In this document: positions 7,907 through 18,100 of the stretch, piece by piece
How positions within the stretch are numbered: position 1 is the first letter of the stretch
How the letters are laid out: every line of letters begins with the position of its first letter
Source: Pseudomonas fluorescens
Lineage (GTDB): Bacteria > Pseudomonadota > Gammaproteobacteria > Pseudomonadales > Pseudomonadaceae
DNA length: 64,000 bases
Reading direction: 5' to 3'
Assembly: GCF_001623525.1 (NCBI RefSeq)
Contig: NZ_CP015225.1
Coordinates: 4,972,501-5,036,500, forward strand
Translations under genes and position numbers: made by a program
Notes under the pieces: generated by a model
The model's database searches: none
What the model was told of the DNA's origin: nothing
Seen by the model: the letters and a program-made list of their open reading frames with translations, nothing else

Positions 7907-9715
7907 ATGTCCAAGAAGATCTTTGTTACCGACACAATCCTGCGCGACGCCCACCAATCGCTGCTTGCCACCCGCATGCGCACCGAAGACATGCTGCCGA
8001 TCTGCGACAAGCTCGACAAAGTCGGCTATTGGTCGCTGGAAGTCTGGGGCGGCGCGACATTCGATGCCTGCGTACGCTTCCTGAAGGAAGACCCGTGGGA
8101 ACGTCTGCGCCAACTGCGCGCGGCACTGCCCAACACCCGTCTGCAAATGCTGCTGCGCGGCCAGAACCTGTTGGGCTATCGCCACTACAGCGATGACGTG
8201 GTCAAGGCGTTCGTGGCCAAGGCCGCTGTCAACGGCATCGACGTTTTCCGTATTTTCGATGCGATGAACGACGTGCGTAACCTGCGGGTCGCCATCGAAG
8301 CGGTGAAGGCCGCCGGCAAGCACGCCCAGGGCACCATCGCCTACACCACCAGCCCGGTGCACACCATCGACGCGTTCGTGGCCCAGGCCAAGCAGATGGA
8401 AGCCATGGGTTGCGACTCGGTGGCGATCAAGGACATGGCCGGCCTGCTGACCCCCTATGCCACTGGCGAGCTGGTCAAGGCGCTGAAGAGCGAGCAGTCG
8501 CTGCCAGTCTTTATCCACTCCCACGACACCGCCGGCCTGGCCGCGATGTGCCAGCTCAAGGCGATCGAAAACGGTGCCGATCACATCGACACCGCGATCT
8601 CCAGCTTCGCCTGGGGCACCAGCCATCCCGGTACCGAGTCGATGGTTGCGGCCCTTAAAGGCAGTGAGTTCGACACCGGCCTGGACCTGGAACTGTTGCA
8701 GGAAATCGGCCTGTACTTCTACGCCGTGCGCAAGAAGTACCACCAGTTCGAAAGCGAGTTCACCGCGGTGGACACCCGCGTCCAGGTCAACCAAGTACCG
8801 GGCGGGATGATCTCCAACCTCGCCAACCAGTTGAAAGAGCAGGGCGCGCTGAACCGGATGAATGAAGTGCTAGCGGAAATCCCGCGGGTGCGCGAAGACC
8901 TCGGCTTCCCGCCGTTGGTGACCCCGACCTCGCAGATCGTCGGTACCCAGGCGTTCTTCAACGTGTTGGCCGGTGAGCGCTACAAGACCATCACCAACGA
9001 AGTGAAGCTCTATCTGCAGGGCGGTTACGGCAAGGCGCCAGGTTCGGTGAACGAGAAATTGCGTCGCCAGGCCATCGGCAGCGAAGACGTGATCGATGTG
9101 CGTCCAGCCGATTTGCTCAAGCCGGAAATGACCAAGCTGCGCGGTGAAATCGGTGCGCTGGCCAAGTCCGAAGAGGACGTGCTGACCTACGCCATGTTCC
9201 CGGACATCGGTCGCAAGTTCCTGGAAGAGCGCGAAGCCGGCACCTTGACTCCGGAAGTGCTCTTGCCGATCCCTGAGGCGGGTAGCGTGAGCTCGGTGGG
9301 CGGTGAAGGCGTGCCGACCGAGTTCGTCATCGACGTTCACGGCGAAACCTACCGCGTCGACATCACCGGGGTGGGCGTCAAGGCCGAAGGCAAGCGTCAC
9401 TTCTACCTGTCCATCGATGGCATGCCCGAAGAGGTCGTGTTCGAACCGCTCAATGAGTTTGTCGGCGGCGGCAGCAGCAAGCGCAAGCAAGCCACTGCGC
9501 CGGGCCACGTCAGCACCACCATGCCCGGCAACATCGTCGATGTGCTGGTCAAGGAGGGCGATGTGGTGAAGGCCGGTCAAGCCGTACTGATCACCGAAGC
9601 CATGAAAATGGAAACCGAAGTGCAGGCGGCCATCGCCGGCAAGGTCACCGCGATTCATGTGGCCAAGGGCGACCGGGTCAACCCGGGCGAGATCCTGATC
9701 GAGATCGAAGGCTGA
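7907..9715 (+). CDS. pycB: Pyruvate carboxylase subunit B (carboxyltransferase + biotin carrier)
   Basis: A 602-residue subunit that transfers carboxyl from biotin to pyruvate. The carboxyltransferase TIM barrel (about 1-280, TDTILRDAHQSLLATRMR; metal ligands include the Asp of DTILRD and the HSHDTAG histidines) is followed by the PYC/OADA domain and a C-terminal biotinyl domain whose EAMKMETE motif puts biotin on Lys567. An Ala/Gly/Ser-rich linker (about 505-525) precedes it. It is often annotated oadA, but there is no decarboxylase membrane subunit here and the pycA neighbour indicates pyruvate carboxylase. AAGGAA lies 9 bases before ATG 7907; ATG 7901 is an alternative. A terminator follows. 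Confidence 0.92.
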   Translation: MSKKIFVTDTILRDAHQSLLATRMRTEDMLPICDKLDKVGYWSLEVWGGATFDACVRFLKEDPWERLRQLRAALPNTRLQMLLRGQNLLGYRHYSDDVVKAFVAKAAVNGIDVFRIFDAMNDVRNLRVAIEAVKAAGKHAQGTIAYTTSPVHTIDAFVAQAKQMEAMGCDSVAIKDMAGLLTPYATGELVKALKSEQSLPVFIHSHDTAGLAAMCQLKAIENGADHIDTAISSFAWGTSHPGTESMVAALKGSEFDTGLDLELLQEIGLYFYAVRKKYHQFESEFTAVDTRVQVNQVPGGMISNLANQLKEQGALNRMNEVLAEIPRVREDLGFPPLVTPTSQIVGTQAFFNVLAGERYKTITNEVKLYLQGGYGKAPGSVNEKLRRQAIGSEDVIDVRPADLLKPEMTKLRGEIGALAKSEEDVLTYAMFPDIGRKFLEEREAGTLTPEVLLPIPEAGSVSSVGGEGVPTEFVIDVHGETYRVDITGVGVKAEGKRHFYLSIDGMPEEVVFEPLNEFVGGGSSKRKQATAPGHVSTTMPGNIVDVLVKEGDVVKAGQAVLITEAMKMETEVQAAIAGKVTAIHVAKGDRVNPGEILIEIEG

Positions 9716-9747
9716 GTTAACAGCCTCGATACACCGTTTTAACCTCG

Positions 9748-9774
9748 GGGGGGCATGTGCTCCCCTTTTTTTTT
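9748..9774 (+). terminator. Rho-independent terminator of pycAB
   Basis: A GC-rich hairpin (GGGGGGC, loop ATGT, GCTCCCC; one G-U pair) is followed at once by a run of nine T, 33 bases after the pycB stop. It faces the pycAB direction; the convergent autotransporter gene ends six bases beyond it. Confidence 0.9.
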
Positions 9775-9779
9775 GCCTG

Positions 9780-11966
9780 TCAGAACATCATCCGCCACTG
9801 CCCCATCAGCGCACCGTTGTGGTTGTCCTGGCCGGTTTCACCCTTGTAGCTCACCCCCAATGTGTGTCGTGGCGAAACGGCCAGGTCCAGTCCGGCTTCC
9901 AGCAGCAAGCTGTCCCGGTCCAGCTCGATGCCCTCGACGGTATAGGTCATGCCGCCGTCGACCAGACGTTGCCGGGAGCTGCCTCGGACGTCGCCATAGA
10001 GGTGTTTCCAGCCGACATTCAGGCGCGGCGTCAACCGCGCTCCCTGGTCAAGAACGAAAGGGCGGGCGAGGTGCAGGCCCAGCTCGCTGGTGTAGTGGTC
10101 TTGGGTCTGGCTCTCGAACTGCAGCGCCGCGTCGCCACCTTTCTCCTTGAAGTGATCGCGTTGGTAGTGCTGGTAGCCCAGTTGGACGTAGGGCTCGATA
10201 TCGAAATGCCCGACGTCCAGGTTGTAGCCGACTTGCCCGAAAACCTGCTGCGTGTTGGCGTCGTAACGACCTTTGAGTCGATCGCTGAAACCGTTGAAAG
10301 CCACGTGGCGCTTGGTGCTGCCGTCGTGATCGCCATACACCGCGCCCAGGCGTAGCGCCAGCGGCCCATCCTGACGCAAGGCATAGGCGCCGACATGCCA
10401 ACTGTCGAGCCGGCCCTCGAATCGATGGCCGTCCAGCCGCGTCTCGCTCTTGGCGCCGATGATTCCTATGCGCCAAGTCGGGTTGATCGCCCAGTCGGTT
10501 CCCAACAGCAAACCTGTTGTCGAGTGCTTTAGCGCGTAATCGTCCAGATGCTTACCGACGCGGCCACTGTTGCCGATGGCCTGGACCCAGACCTGCCCAT
10601 TGCCATGGGCGCCCTGCGAAGTGTTCTGGCCCATGGCCGCGAGCATGCCGGTGCTGATGGGCGCGACACTGCTCAGGGTAGCGTTGCCCAGGTCGGCGGT
10701 GTCGTAGCCGCTCAACTGGTCGAGGGCATCGGCGGCGGTGACCAGGTTGCTGCCGAGCAGGGCGTTGATGGCGGCGTTGGGTTTCGCGACGGGGATGTTG
10801 TGCGGCAGGCTGGTGGGTTTCGGTTCAATGCTGGCGACTGGCGACGCTTGGCGGGGGCGTTGTGCCGGATCATCGACTTTTGCTTGGGTTGTAGGTGCCT
10901 CAGCAGCCGCTCCATTGTCGACAGGCTTGGGCGGCAGTGGCGTGGCCGTTTGCGGTTCTTTGATACTGCCGGCGAGTCTTTCTGCATTTTCGTTCTTTGC
11001 TGCAGCGTTGAGTGGAACGCCATTGCGCGCATACGTCAGGCCAACCTCCGTCCCGCTGTAGTGCGGGGTCGCGGTCATGAAGGGGAGATTGTTGATGATC
11101 GTGCCGAACGCCCCCTCGATCTGCTTCGCACGGATCACGGTGTGCTCGCTTGTGCCCATGTCCTCAACCTGTACGGCGTCGATTCTCAGGGTCGCATCGT
11201 TCAGCGTCGCAGTGCCTGCGACATTGATCGTGGCGCTGGCGCCCGCAGCATCGATGCCGTAGATCAACTCAGCGCCTTTCAACAGTTCAAGGTTTCCGCT
11301 GATCGAGGGTGCACCGACTTCAGGACCGACCTTCAGCTGGCCTGCCACGCTCAGGAACCCTACAGATCCGTTGCCGCTGAAGCTGGCCTTCTCAAGTACA
11401 TGGACTGCGCCATTCACGGCACCTGAGTTGCTCATGCCTGCGTCTTGCTCGACGATCACGTTGTTGGCGACAACGCCCTTGTTATCGAACGTACCGAGAA
11501 CCCCGATTTGTCCGTCGATATGGCCGGTGTTGATCAACGTGGTTTCCGGCTCGATCACTCCCCAGCCAGTGAAATTCCCGGTGTGTTCCCATTCGCCTTT
11601 TGCGACATGCAAAGCCTCAAAGTTATGGGCTCCTTCCAATTTTCCACCTTTGCTGGCTTCCAATCGCAGCATGTTGGTTCCTCCGCCACCATCAACAGCG
11701 CCGTTGAACTTCCCGCGTCCGCCGACGAGGGCCAGATCGTTGGTGTCATCCAGTTTCTCTACGCCTTTGTGGGGCTTGGTGACTTTGGGCGATGTGGTAT
11801 CCACTGCTTCGGCGAACGTTTTGAGTTGAGCTTGCAAGTCGGCTGTTGTCTTGGGGACGACGGGCGGATCAGCAGGTTGCCCTGCCATCGAAACGTCGGT
11901 GCAACCGAGCACCAGGGCAATTGTCAGGGCCAGGCGTTGGGGTGGGTATAGGTGTTGGATAGACAT
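9780..11966 (-). CDS. Autotransporter (type Va) with short passenger
   Basis: A 728-residue outer-membrane autotransporter. An N-terminal signal (LALTIALVLGCTDVSMAG) precedes a beta-helix-like passenger (about 30-330) ending in a pre-barrel segment (VGLTYARNGVPLNAAAK), a Pro/Ala-rich linker (about 340-400) and a C-terminal 12-strand beta-barrel (about 455-728) that ends in Phe (GQWRMMF), as outer-membrane proteins do. The signal contains LVLGC, a possible lipobox, so lipid anchoring is conceivable; cleavage after SMA is the alternative. No protease or esterase catalytic motif is visible, so the passenger function is unknown. The gene stands alone, convergent with pycAB. Confidence 0.87.
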   Translation of the reverse strand: MSIQHLYPPQRLALTIALVLGCTDVSMAGQPADPPVVPKTTADLQAQLKTFAEAVDTTSPKVTKPHKGVEKLDDTNDLALVGGRGKFNGAVDGGGGTNMLRLEASKGGKLEGAHNFEALHVAKGEWEHTGNFTGWGVIEPETTLINTGHIDGQIGVLGTFDNKGVVANNVIVEQDAGMSNSGAVNGAVHVLEKASFSGNGSVGFLSVAGQLKVGPEVGAPSISGNLELLKGAELIYGIDAAGASATINVAGTATLNDATLRIDAVQVEDMGTSEHTVIRAKQIEGAFGTIINNLPFMTATPHYSGTEVGLTYARNGVPLNAAAKNENAERLAGSIKEPQTATPLPPKPVDNGAAAEAPTTQAKVDDPAQRPRQASPVASIEPKPTSLPHNIPVAKPNAAINALLGSNLVTAADALDQLSGYDTADLGNATLSSVAPISTGMLAAMGQNTSQGAHGNGQVWVQAIGNSGRVGKHLDDYALKHSTTGLLLGTDWAINPTWRIGIIGAKSETRLDGHRFEGRLDSWHVGAYALRQDGPLALRLGAVYGDHDGSTKRHVAFNGFSDRLKGRYDANTQQVFGQVGYNLDVGHFDIEPYVQLGYQHYQRDHFKEKGGDAALQFESQTQDHYTSELGLHLARPFVLDQGARLTPRLNVGWKHLYGDVRGSSRQRLVDGGMTYTVEGIELDRDSLLLEAGLDLAVSPRHTLGVSYKGETGQDNHNGALMGQWRMMF

Positions 11967-12175
11967 CGAATGCGGCCTCTCATTAAAGGAGTCCGCACTT
12001 TAAAAATTCAGCCGGGAGGGCGATGCCAGCCATCTCCTGGCCGTCGGCAAGACACGACAGATCGAATCTGTAGGCTGTGGGTCGGGGGGGCAGCGTATCG
12101 TCGTGCTGGCTTCCATGACAGAGAGCTTTGCCCTACAGCATCCTCGGAAATGTCGATTTGACCAGCCGTGGTTTC

Positions 12176-13009
12176 TCAGCTGCGCTTGAGATACGCCTTC
12201 CCATAATGCCGCTCCATCCGCGCCTGGATCAGTTCCAACGCAATGGACATCAACCAATAGATAATCGCCGCCGTCGTCAGCATCTCGATATAGCGATAGC
12301 TGGAACGACCATAGGACTGCGCCAGGAACATCACTTCCCAGACGCCCATCACCGAGATCAGGGAGGAGTCCTTGAGCATGGAGATGAACTGGTTGGTGGT
12401 CGGCGGGATGATGGTGCGCATGGCCTGGGGCAGGGTGACGCGCCAGAAGATCACGGTTTCGCTCAGGCCCAGGGCGAGGGAGGCTTCGCGTTGGCCGTGG
12501 GGGACGCCGAGGATGCCGGCGCGGAAGATCTCGCTCAGGTAGGCGCCATAGTTCAGCGACAGCGCGATGATCCCGGCGGCGATGGCGCCCGGGACCACGC
12601 CCAGTTGGGGCAGGCCCAGGTAGATCAGCAGGATCTGGATCAGCAGCGGCGTGCCGCGAAAGAATGACGCGTAGAAACTGGCAATGCCGAACGCCACCGC
12701 GCTGCTGGACAGCCGCGCCAGAGCGGTGATGAAACCCAGCAATGACGAGGCGACGATCGAGCACAGGCACAGGAACAACGTCAGCACCGCGCCCTGCAAA
12801 AAGCCATTGGGCGCCAGGTGCACACCTAGCAGGTTCGGCAGTTTGTCGAGGATGATGGAGAACTTCAGGTCGAAGCTCAGGAAGAAACTCGCGAACAGCA
12901 CCAGCATGGCCGCCCAGGTCAGGTACAGCCGGGTGCGAAAACCGAAGATTTTTTGCAGGCGAGACTCAGCCACCGTTGGCGGTGGCTGAGGGGGTGGAAA
13001 AGAAGTCAT
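12176..13009 (-). CDS. Polar amino-acid ABC transporter permease
   Basis: A 277-residue inner-membrane permease of the His/Glu/Gln/Arg family (HisM/GlnP). An N-terminal Pro-rich cytoplasmic tail is followed by a TM helix at about 25-45 and a further group of helices at about 75-260. The EAA coupling loop is visible as GQREASLALGLSETVIFWRV, which docks the ATPase. Its ATG overlaps the TGA of the binding-protein gene by four bases, so the two are translationally coupled. No ATP-binding subunit follows; the next gene downstream is the unrelated autotransporter, so the ATPase must be encoded elsewhere. Confidence 0.9.
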   Translation of the reverse strand: MTSFPPPQPPPTVAESRLQKIFGFRTRLYLTWAAMLVLFASFFLSFDLKFSIILDKLPNLLGVHLAPNGFLQGAVLTLFLCLCSIVASSLLGFITALARLSSSAVAFGIASFYASFFRGTPLLIQILLIYLGLPQLGVVPGAIAAGIIALSLNYGAYLSEIFRAGILGVPHGQREASLALGLSETVIFWRVTLPQAMRTIIPPTTNQFISMLKDSSLISVMGVWEVMFLAQSYGRSSYRYIEMLTTAAIIYWLMSIALELIQARMERHYGKAYLKRS

Positions 13010-13827
13010 TGGGTGATGTCGGCGCCGATCCATTTTTGCGAGAGTTTGCTCAAGGTGCCGTCTTGTTTCAACTGGGCGAAGACTTCACGCACCTTGTTGT
13101 CCCACTGGGCATCGCCTTTTTCGATGGCCACCGAGTTCGGTTCGGAATAGAGCGGTTCGCCGGCCAGCTTGAAGCGCTTGTCTTCGGTCAGGCGCGGCTG
13201 TGCGGTCACCAGGTTGGTCAACACCGCGTCCAGGCGCACCCCGGCGCCCAGGCCGAGGTCTTGGAACGCCACGTTATCGGTATCGTACGGGGCGACCTGC
13301 ACGTCCTCGAAGGGATAGCTCAGTTGGGTATCCTCGGCGCCTTCGATCACCAGGTTCTTGTTCAGGTAACTTTCATAGCTGGAGGCGCTGGTGAGGCCGA
13401 CTTTCTTGCCGCTCAAGTCCTTGGCGCCGTGGATACGGTCATCCTTGGCGTTGACCACGATGACGGCTGGGGAGGCGTAGTACTGCACCGGGAAATCGAA
13501 GACTTCGGCGCGGGCCTTGCTCGGGGTCATGGAGCAGATGCAGATGTCATAGCGCCCGCTCCAGTGCCCGGCCGCGATTACGTCCCAGGAAGGGGTTTCC
13601 AGGCGCAGCTTCACGCCCAGTTTCTGCGCCACGGCCTTGGCCACGTCGACGTCGAAACCGTCGAGCTGGTTCTGATCGTTGAGGAACGAGAAGGGCGGAT
13701 AGCTTTCCATCAACACGCCGACCAGTTCTTTTTTCTGTTCGATGCGATCGAGCGTGGCGCCGGCGAACGCCTGCGACGAGGCGGCCAGCAGAGTCAGGCC
13801 CAGGGCCAGCAATGGTTGTAATTTCAC
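13006..13827 (-). CDS. Amino-acid ABC transporter periplasmic binding protein
   Basis: A 273-residue family-3 solute-binding protein. A signal peptide (MKLQPLLALGLTLLAASSQAFA, split here for reading as residues 1-22) is followed by the typical lobes with SYPPFSFLN, DGFDVDVAKAVAQKLG and DICICSMTPSKARAE. It captures an amino acid in the periplasm for the permease encoded immediately downstream. The divergent neighbour encodes homocysteine S-methyltransferase, which makes S-methylmethionine or another methylated sulfur compound a reasonable but unproven ligand. The ATG is preceded by GGGAT; about 100 bases separate it from mmuM. Confidence 0.9.
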   Translation of the reverse strand: MKLQPLLALGLTLLAASSQAFAGATLDRIEQKKELVGVLMESYPPFSFLNDQNQLDGFDVDVAKAVAQKLGVKLRLETPSWDVIAAGHWSGRYDICICSMTPSKARAEVFDFPVQYYASPAVIVVNAKDDRIHGAKDLSGKKVGLTSASSYESYLNKNLVIEGAEDTQLSYPFEDVQVAPYDTDNVAFQDLGLGAGVRLDAVLTNLVTAQPRLTEDKRFKLAGEPLYSEPNSVAIEKGDAQWDNKVREVFAQLKQDGTLSKLSQKWIGADITQ

Positions 13828-13927
13828 GTGAGATCCCTGGGGTAGAAAAATAAGTTGTAGTGAACTGAATGGTGCGTATTAAATAGTTATAAGAACAACT
13901 CCGGTAGTGAGTATTTTTCATAAGCTT

Positions 13928-14842
13928 ATGAGTGAATCGCATATGGGCGCAGCAACGACAGTCATTCTCGATGGCGGCATGGGCCGCGAACTGCAACGCC
14001 GTGGCGCGCCGTTCCGGCAACCCGAGTGGTCGGCCCTGGCCTTGAGCGAAGCGCCCCAGGCGGTAGAGGCGGTGCACGCGGCTTACATCGCCAGCGGCGC
14101 CAGCGTGATCACCAGCAACAGTTATGCCGTGGTGCCGTTCCATATTGGCGAGGCGCGTTTCGCCGCGGAAGGCCAGGCGCTGGCCGCCCTGGCTGGAGAG
14201 CTGGCGCGGCGGGCGGTGCAGGCTTCGGGCAAGGCGGTACGGGTGGCCGGGTCGCTGCCGCCGTTGTTCGGTTCCTATCGCCCAGACCTGTTCGACGCTT
14301 CCCGCGCCAGTGAACTGTTGGCTCCCCTGGTGACCGGCCTGGCGCCCCATGTTGACTTGTGGTTGGCCGAGACTCAAAGCTCTACCGTCGAAGCGCGGGC
14401 GATTCACGCCGGGCTGCCGCAGGACGGCAAGCCGTTCTGGCTCTCGTTCACGCTGAAAGATGAAGACACCGACGAAGTGCCGCGCCTGCGCTCCGGCGAA
14501 CCGGTGGCGGACGCGGCGGCGGTCGCGGCCGAGCTGGGCGTCGAGACGCTGCTGTTCAACTGCAGCCAGCCGGAAGTGATCGGCGCGGCTGTTGATGCGG
14601 CGCGAGAAACCTTCAAGCGGCTGGGGGTGAAGATCCACATCGGTGCCTACGCCAACGCCTTTCCGCCGCAACCGAAGGAAGCCACGGCCAACGACGGACT
14701 GGATCCGCTGCGCGAAGACCTCGATCCACCGGGGTATCTGCAGTGGGCGGCTGACTGGCAGAAGCGCGGGGCGAGCCATTTGGGCGGCTGCTGCGGGATC
14801 GGGCCAGAGCATATTGCGGTGTTGGCGCAACAGCTACCCTGA
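13928..14842 (+). CDS. mmuM: Homocysteine S-methyltransferase family protein
   Basis: A 304-residue Zn-dependent methyltransferase making methionine from homocysteine and a methyl donor such as S-methylmethionine. The N-terminal DGGMGRELQRRG, the first Zn cysteine in FNCSQPE and the C-terminal GGCCGIGP motif carrying the other two Zn cysteines are all present, so it should be active. ATG 13928 (MSESHMGA) is chosen; an in-frame GTG at 13907 and an ATG at 13943 are alternatives, and none has a strong SD. It is divergent from an amino-acid ABC transporter, suggesting a salvage unit for methylated sulfur amino acids. A REP pair follows. Confidence 0.87.
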   Translation: MSESHMGAATTVILDGGMGRELQRRGAPFRQPEWSALALSEAPQAVEAVHAAYIASGASVITSNSYAVVPFHIGEARFAAEGQALAALAGELARRAVQASGKAVRVAGSLPPLFGSYRPDLFDASRASELLAPLVTGLAPHVDLWLAETQSSTVEARAIHAGLPQDGKPFWLSFTLKDEDTDEVPRLRSGEPVADAAAVAAELGVETLLFNCSQPEVIGAAVDAARETFKRLGVKIHIGAYANAFPPQPKEATANDGLDPLREDLDPPGYLQWAADWQKRGASHLGGCCGIGPEHIAVLAQQLP

Positions 14843-14875
14843 TTGGCTGGAATCTTTTCGGGTCGTGGGACCCCT

Positions 14876-14968
14876 GTGGCGAGGGAGCTTGCTCCCGCTG
14901 GGCTGCGCAGCAGCCCCAAGATTTTTGCGGTCGCTGCGCAACCGAGCGGGAGCAAGCTCCCTCGCCAC
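14876..14968. repeat. REP pair: 24-bp perfect inverted repeat
   Basis: Elements at 14876-14899 and 14945-14968 (GTGGCGAGGGAGCTTGCT... and its exact complement) face each other across 45 bases. The same 24-bp element recurs as a pair at 58408-58537 and singly from 31163, so this is a dispersed family in this genome. Confidence 0.88.
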
Positions 14969-15064
14969 GAATGAATCTCTGCAAGCAGCACCCCAAAGGT
15001 GCTGGCTGAGTGCAGGGCTTGGAGGACATCCCGGCTTACGCTTTTCTCCGAGCCTGCCAGCCAC

Positions 15065-15080
15065 CCCTATACATATGTAT
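15065..15080 (+). promoter_or_regulatory. Candidate RpoS-like promoter of the OTU toxin gene
   Basis: CCCTATACATATGTAT lies about 60 bases before the toxin start. It contains a 12-bp palindrome (ATACATATGTAT, 15069-15080) and CTATACAT, close to the sigma-S -10 element. The same CCCTATACATA string precedes the second giant toxin gene (28753-28763, minus strand). The promoter role is an inference. Confidence 0.45.
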
Positions 15081-15140
15081 GTCATTTCCGGTCGAACGGC
15101 GCGATAGGGTCCCAGTCCTCATCACAACCGGGACACTTCA

Positions 15141-18100
15141 ATGCCTGTCTTCTCCGAACATGAACCTAGCGCGCCGTCGCCTCTTCCTGCCGCGCGCTTG
15201 AAACCCATCAGCCTGTTAGCCAACGGGGTTCGCTTTCAACCGCATGTATTCGCCGATCAATGGCTAGGTCAATGGGGCCTGACTGGCGATGCGCAGGTCA
15301 ACGTCACGTATCAAGAAGTCGAGACTATCGACTCGGCCGCCGTCACCCAGAGCACCTCGGTGCCTTTGCGTGACGCCGTGACCCAAGGCTTTCTGATCGC
15401 CCATCAAAGCCGCGGATCTTCCTCTGGTCACTCCCCGCGCGAGGGCTGGATTTATCCCCACATCAGTCACATGTCCCTGGACTTCACGGCGCTGCGGGTC
15501 AACGGCAAGGCCCTTGCGCCAGACGTCCTGCAGCAATTGCGCGCCGGCATTGCACCCGGCTACCAGGGCATCGGCCAGCCCGTCATGACTGAGGTGGATG
15601 CCCAGGGCAATCTGCTCGGTGCCCGTGAAAAGGAACAGGCCAGGCAATTGGCGTTGCTGGACACCAATCAGGTGAAACTGGCGCGCTTGTTTGCCGCTCT
15701 TCCAACGTTCGACTCGGTGCTCAAGAGCCTGCTGGCCAGCCGGATCAAGGCGAAGATCCCGCAGAAAAAATTCCGTGGATCGCTGCTTCAAGACATCGAC
15801 CCGGATCACTGGTACGTGAATCACTTTACCGTTGACGCGACGGGCAGCCGTTCATTGACCTCGTCGCAGCGTTTTTCCGACGTGATGCTGGACTGCCTGG
15901 TGACGGATACACCGCCCACTTACGCGGTCGGCAGCGTCGGGTTCTTCAGTCGCCCAGACTCGGTGGAGGAGGCCGACAGCGTCTTTGCCAGCCCGCTGGA
16001 CACGAAAACGGCAGCGACCCTGGAGGCCGTGTTCTATATCGCCCAGCCCACCGGCAATGAAGAATTGAAACAGCAATGGCGCGACGATCTCACGCGCTTT
16101 CGTAACAGCAGCGGCGCAGACGTTCTCGATACGCCAACCCCGGCGTCCACCACGCACGCGGCACTCGCTCATCTGCTGTCCCGACGTTTTTTGCATTTCT
16201 TCGACCTGTACAGGATCGATCGCGATCCAGGCACCCAATCGAGCCCGGACGCACGAACCCGGCAGGCAGAGGAAGATCGCCTGTTGGACCTCATCACCAC
16301 CCATCCTTCCATGGCCGACAGAAACCGCTTGCTGCGGGCCCCCATTCCCCATGTCTACGCCGTCATGCTCGATATGGGCACCGCAGCGCCGAAAAAATGG
16401 CCGGCGGCGATGGTGATCAAACGGACCGATCAACCCTATCTGTTCCTGTACTCCCTGGAAGGCGGAATAAAGCGATTCAGTTCTGTCCAAGACCTGATCA
16501 ATAAAGTGAGCCCCATCTACGAAGGGCAGAAACGTGCGATCCGGGATATTGCCTCTGAATTGTCCGGGTCTGTGTTTGAAGTGGCGGCAGATGACCTGTT
16601 GCAGATTCAAAGTACTGCCCTGGAAAGGTATTTGAATGCTCCGGGAAACGAGACGGTCGCTTTGACGGCTTTTGCCCTGAACGTTGAGGATGCGCTGGAC
16701 TTGCCCATGTTGTCGCTGGCCGGGCCGCTGGCGGTCCGTCAGGAAATCCTGGTTGAAAACAGCCGTGGCGATTTCTACAAGACCGCCACGCGTACGGAGA
16801 AATCGACCTATCGCAGCCTGGAAACCCAGGTCTTGGAGGCGGCCTATCAGTTGGGCAGTAGCGATATCCAGACCTTGTTGCAGTTCACCCGCCAGAAGGT
16901 CAAGGAGTACCTGCAAAAAACCGTGCACCCCGGCATCGATCCCGACCCTGACCAGAGCCTGGTCACGTTTTTCTATGGCCAACGCGCCAATCCAAGGCAG
17001 TCGCGCAGCACCAGCCTGACCCAACTGTTGCTCGACAACCTGCGCCCGGCTCAATACCCGAACGGCATGCGCGAAGTGTTGAGCGTTTACCTGGTCGATG
17101 AGGACGGCCAACGCATCCGGAATCCGGCCAACGGCTATTTCATCACGTTGACCGGGCGCGAACTCGCGCGGATGGTGACGAGCATCGATGCCGGTGGCAG
17201 TTATCAAGCCATGCTCAAGGAGGAGATGAATAAACCGGACTATAAAAAGACTTGGCAGACCGCGTACCTCGCCAATTTGAAATTCAAAGGCTACGAGGCC
17301 TCGCTCAAGGGCGACGAGGTGTTCAAGGCCAGCCTGATCGATAAGGCTTTCAATCCTCCAAAACCGGCAAAGAAGCTCGCCCTCTGGCTCGACGCCGTCC
17401 TGCGCTCGCCATCAGCCGCGCGTCGCGCACCGGTCATGGGGCGCGCGGTGCACGTCTACGGTCTTTTGCTGGGTGGCAGCATGGCGGCGGGCGGGCAGCA
17501 GGCCAGGCAGAGCAATGCGACCAGCATCGATGGCGCGCTGATCTTTTCCGATCAGGCGGGGCCGGATATCAAGGGCACCGTTGGCGTTTATTTCCCGGAT
17601 GCGCCCGAGGGGGAAGACTTCCATGAGTTTGCCGATCTGAGCGATGGCATTGCGCAGCTGTTGCCCCGTGAGGACTGGCAAGAATATTTCCGGGCGCGCA
17701 TTTCCACCAGCAACCCGGTAGAGATCAAGCGGACACTGGGGCAGCAGGGTGGTCGTCCATTGATTCGCGGCGCGTTGATCACCGGCGACCTGTTCGAGGC
17801 GCTGCATCGAGCGCACGTGTACTTTCACAGCGCCCATGCCGATCACCGCTCCAATAGCAACCGGGATGTTCGCCATCAAACCTATGGCCGGTTCGGACAG
17901 ATGGTGATCGAGATTGTCCTGGAGCTGGCCGGACTGTTCCTGGCGCCCGGTATCCAGATGCTCAAGAGCGCCATCAAGACCGGTTTGCTGATATTCAGGA
18001 CCGGGGCCATTCCGCTGAACTTGAGAACCCTGGCGCTGGTGCACACCATAGCGAACCACGGTGGATGGCGCCTGTCCGCAGGCGTGGCGGTACCCACGCG

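Noticed and set aside
6454..8019. 521-codon minus-strand open frame across pycA
   Set aside because: Shadow of the biotin carboxylase gene in a GC-rich codon context; low-complexity His/Gln/Arg composition and no SD.
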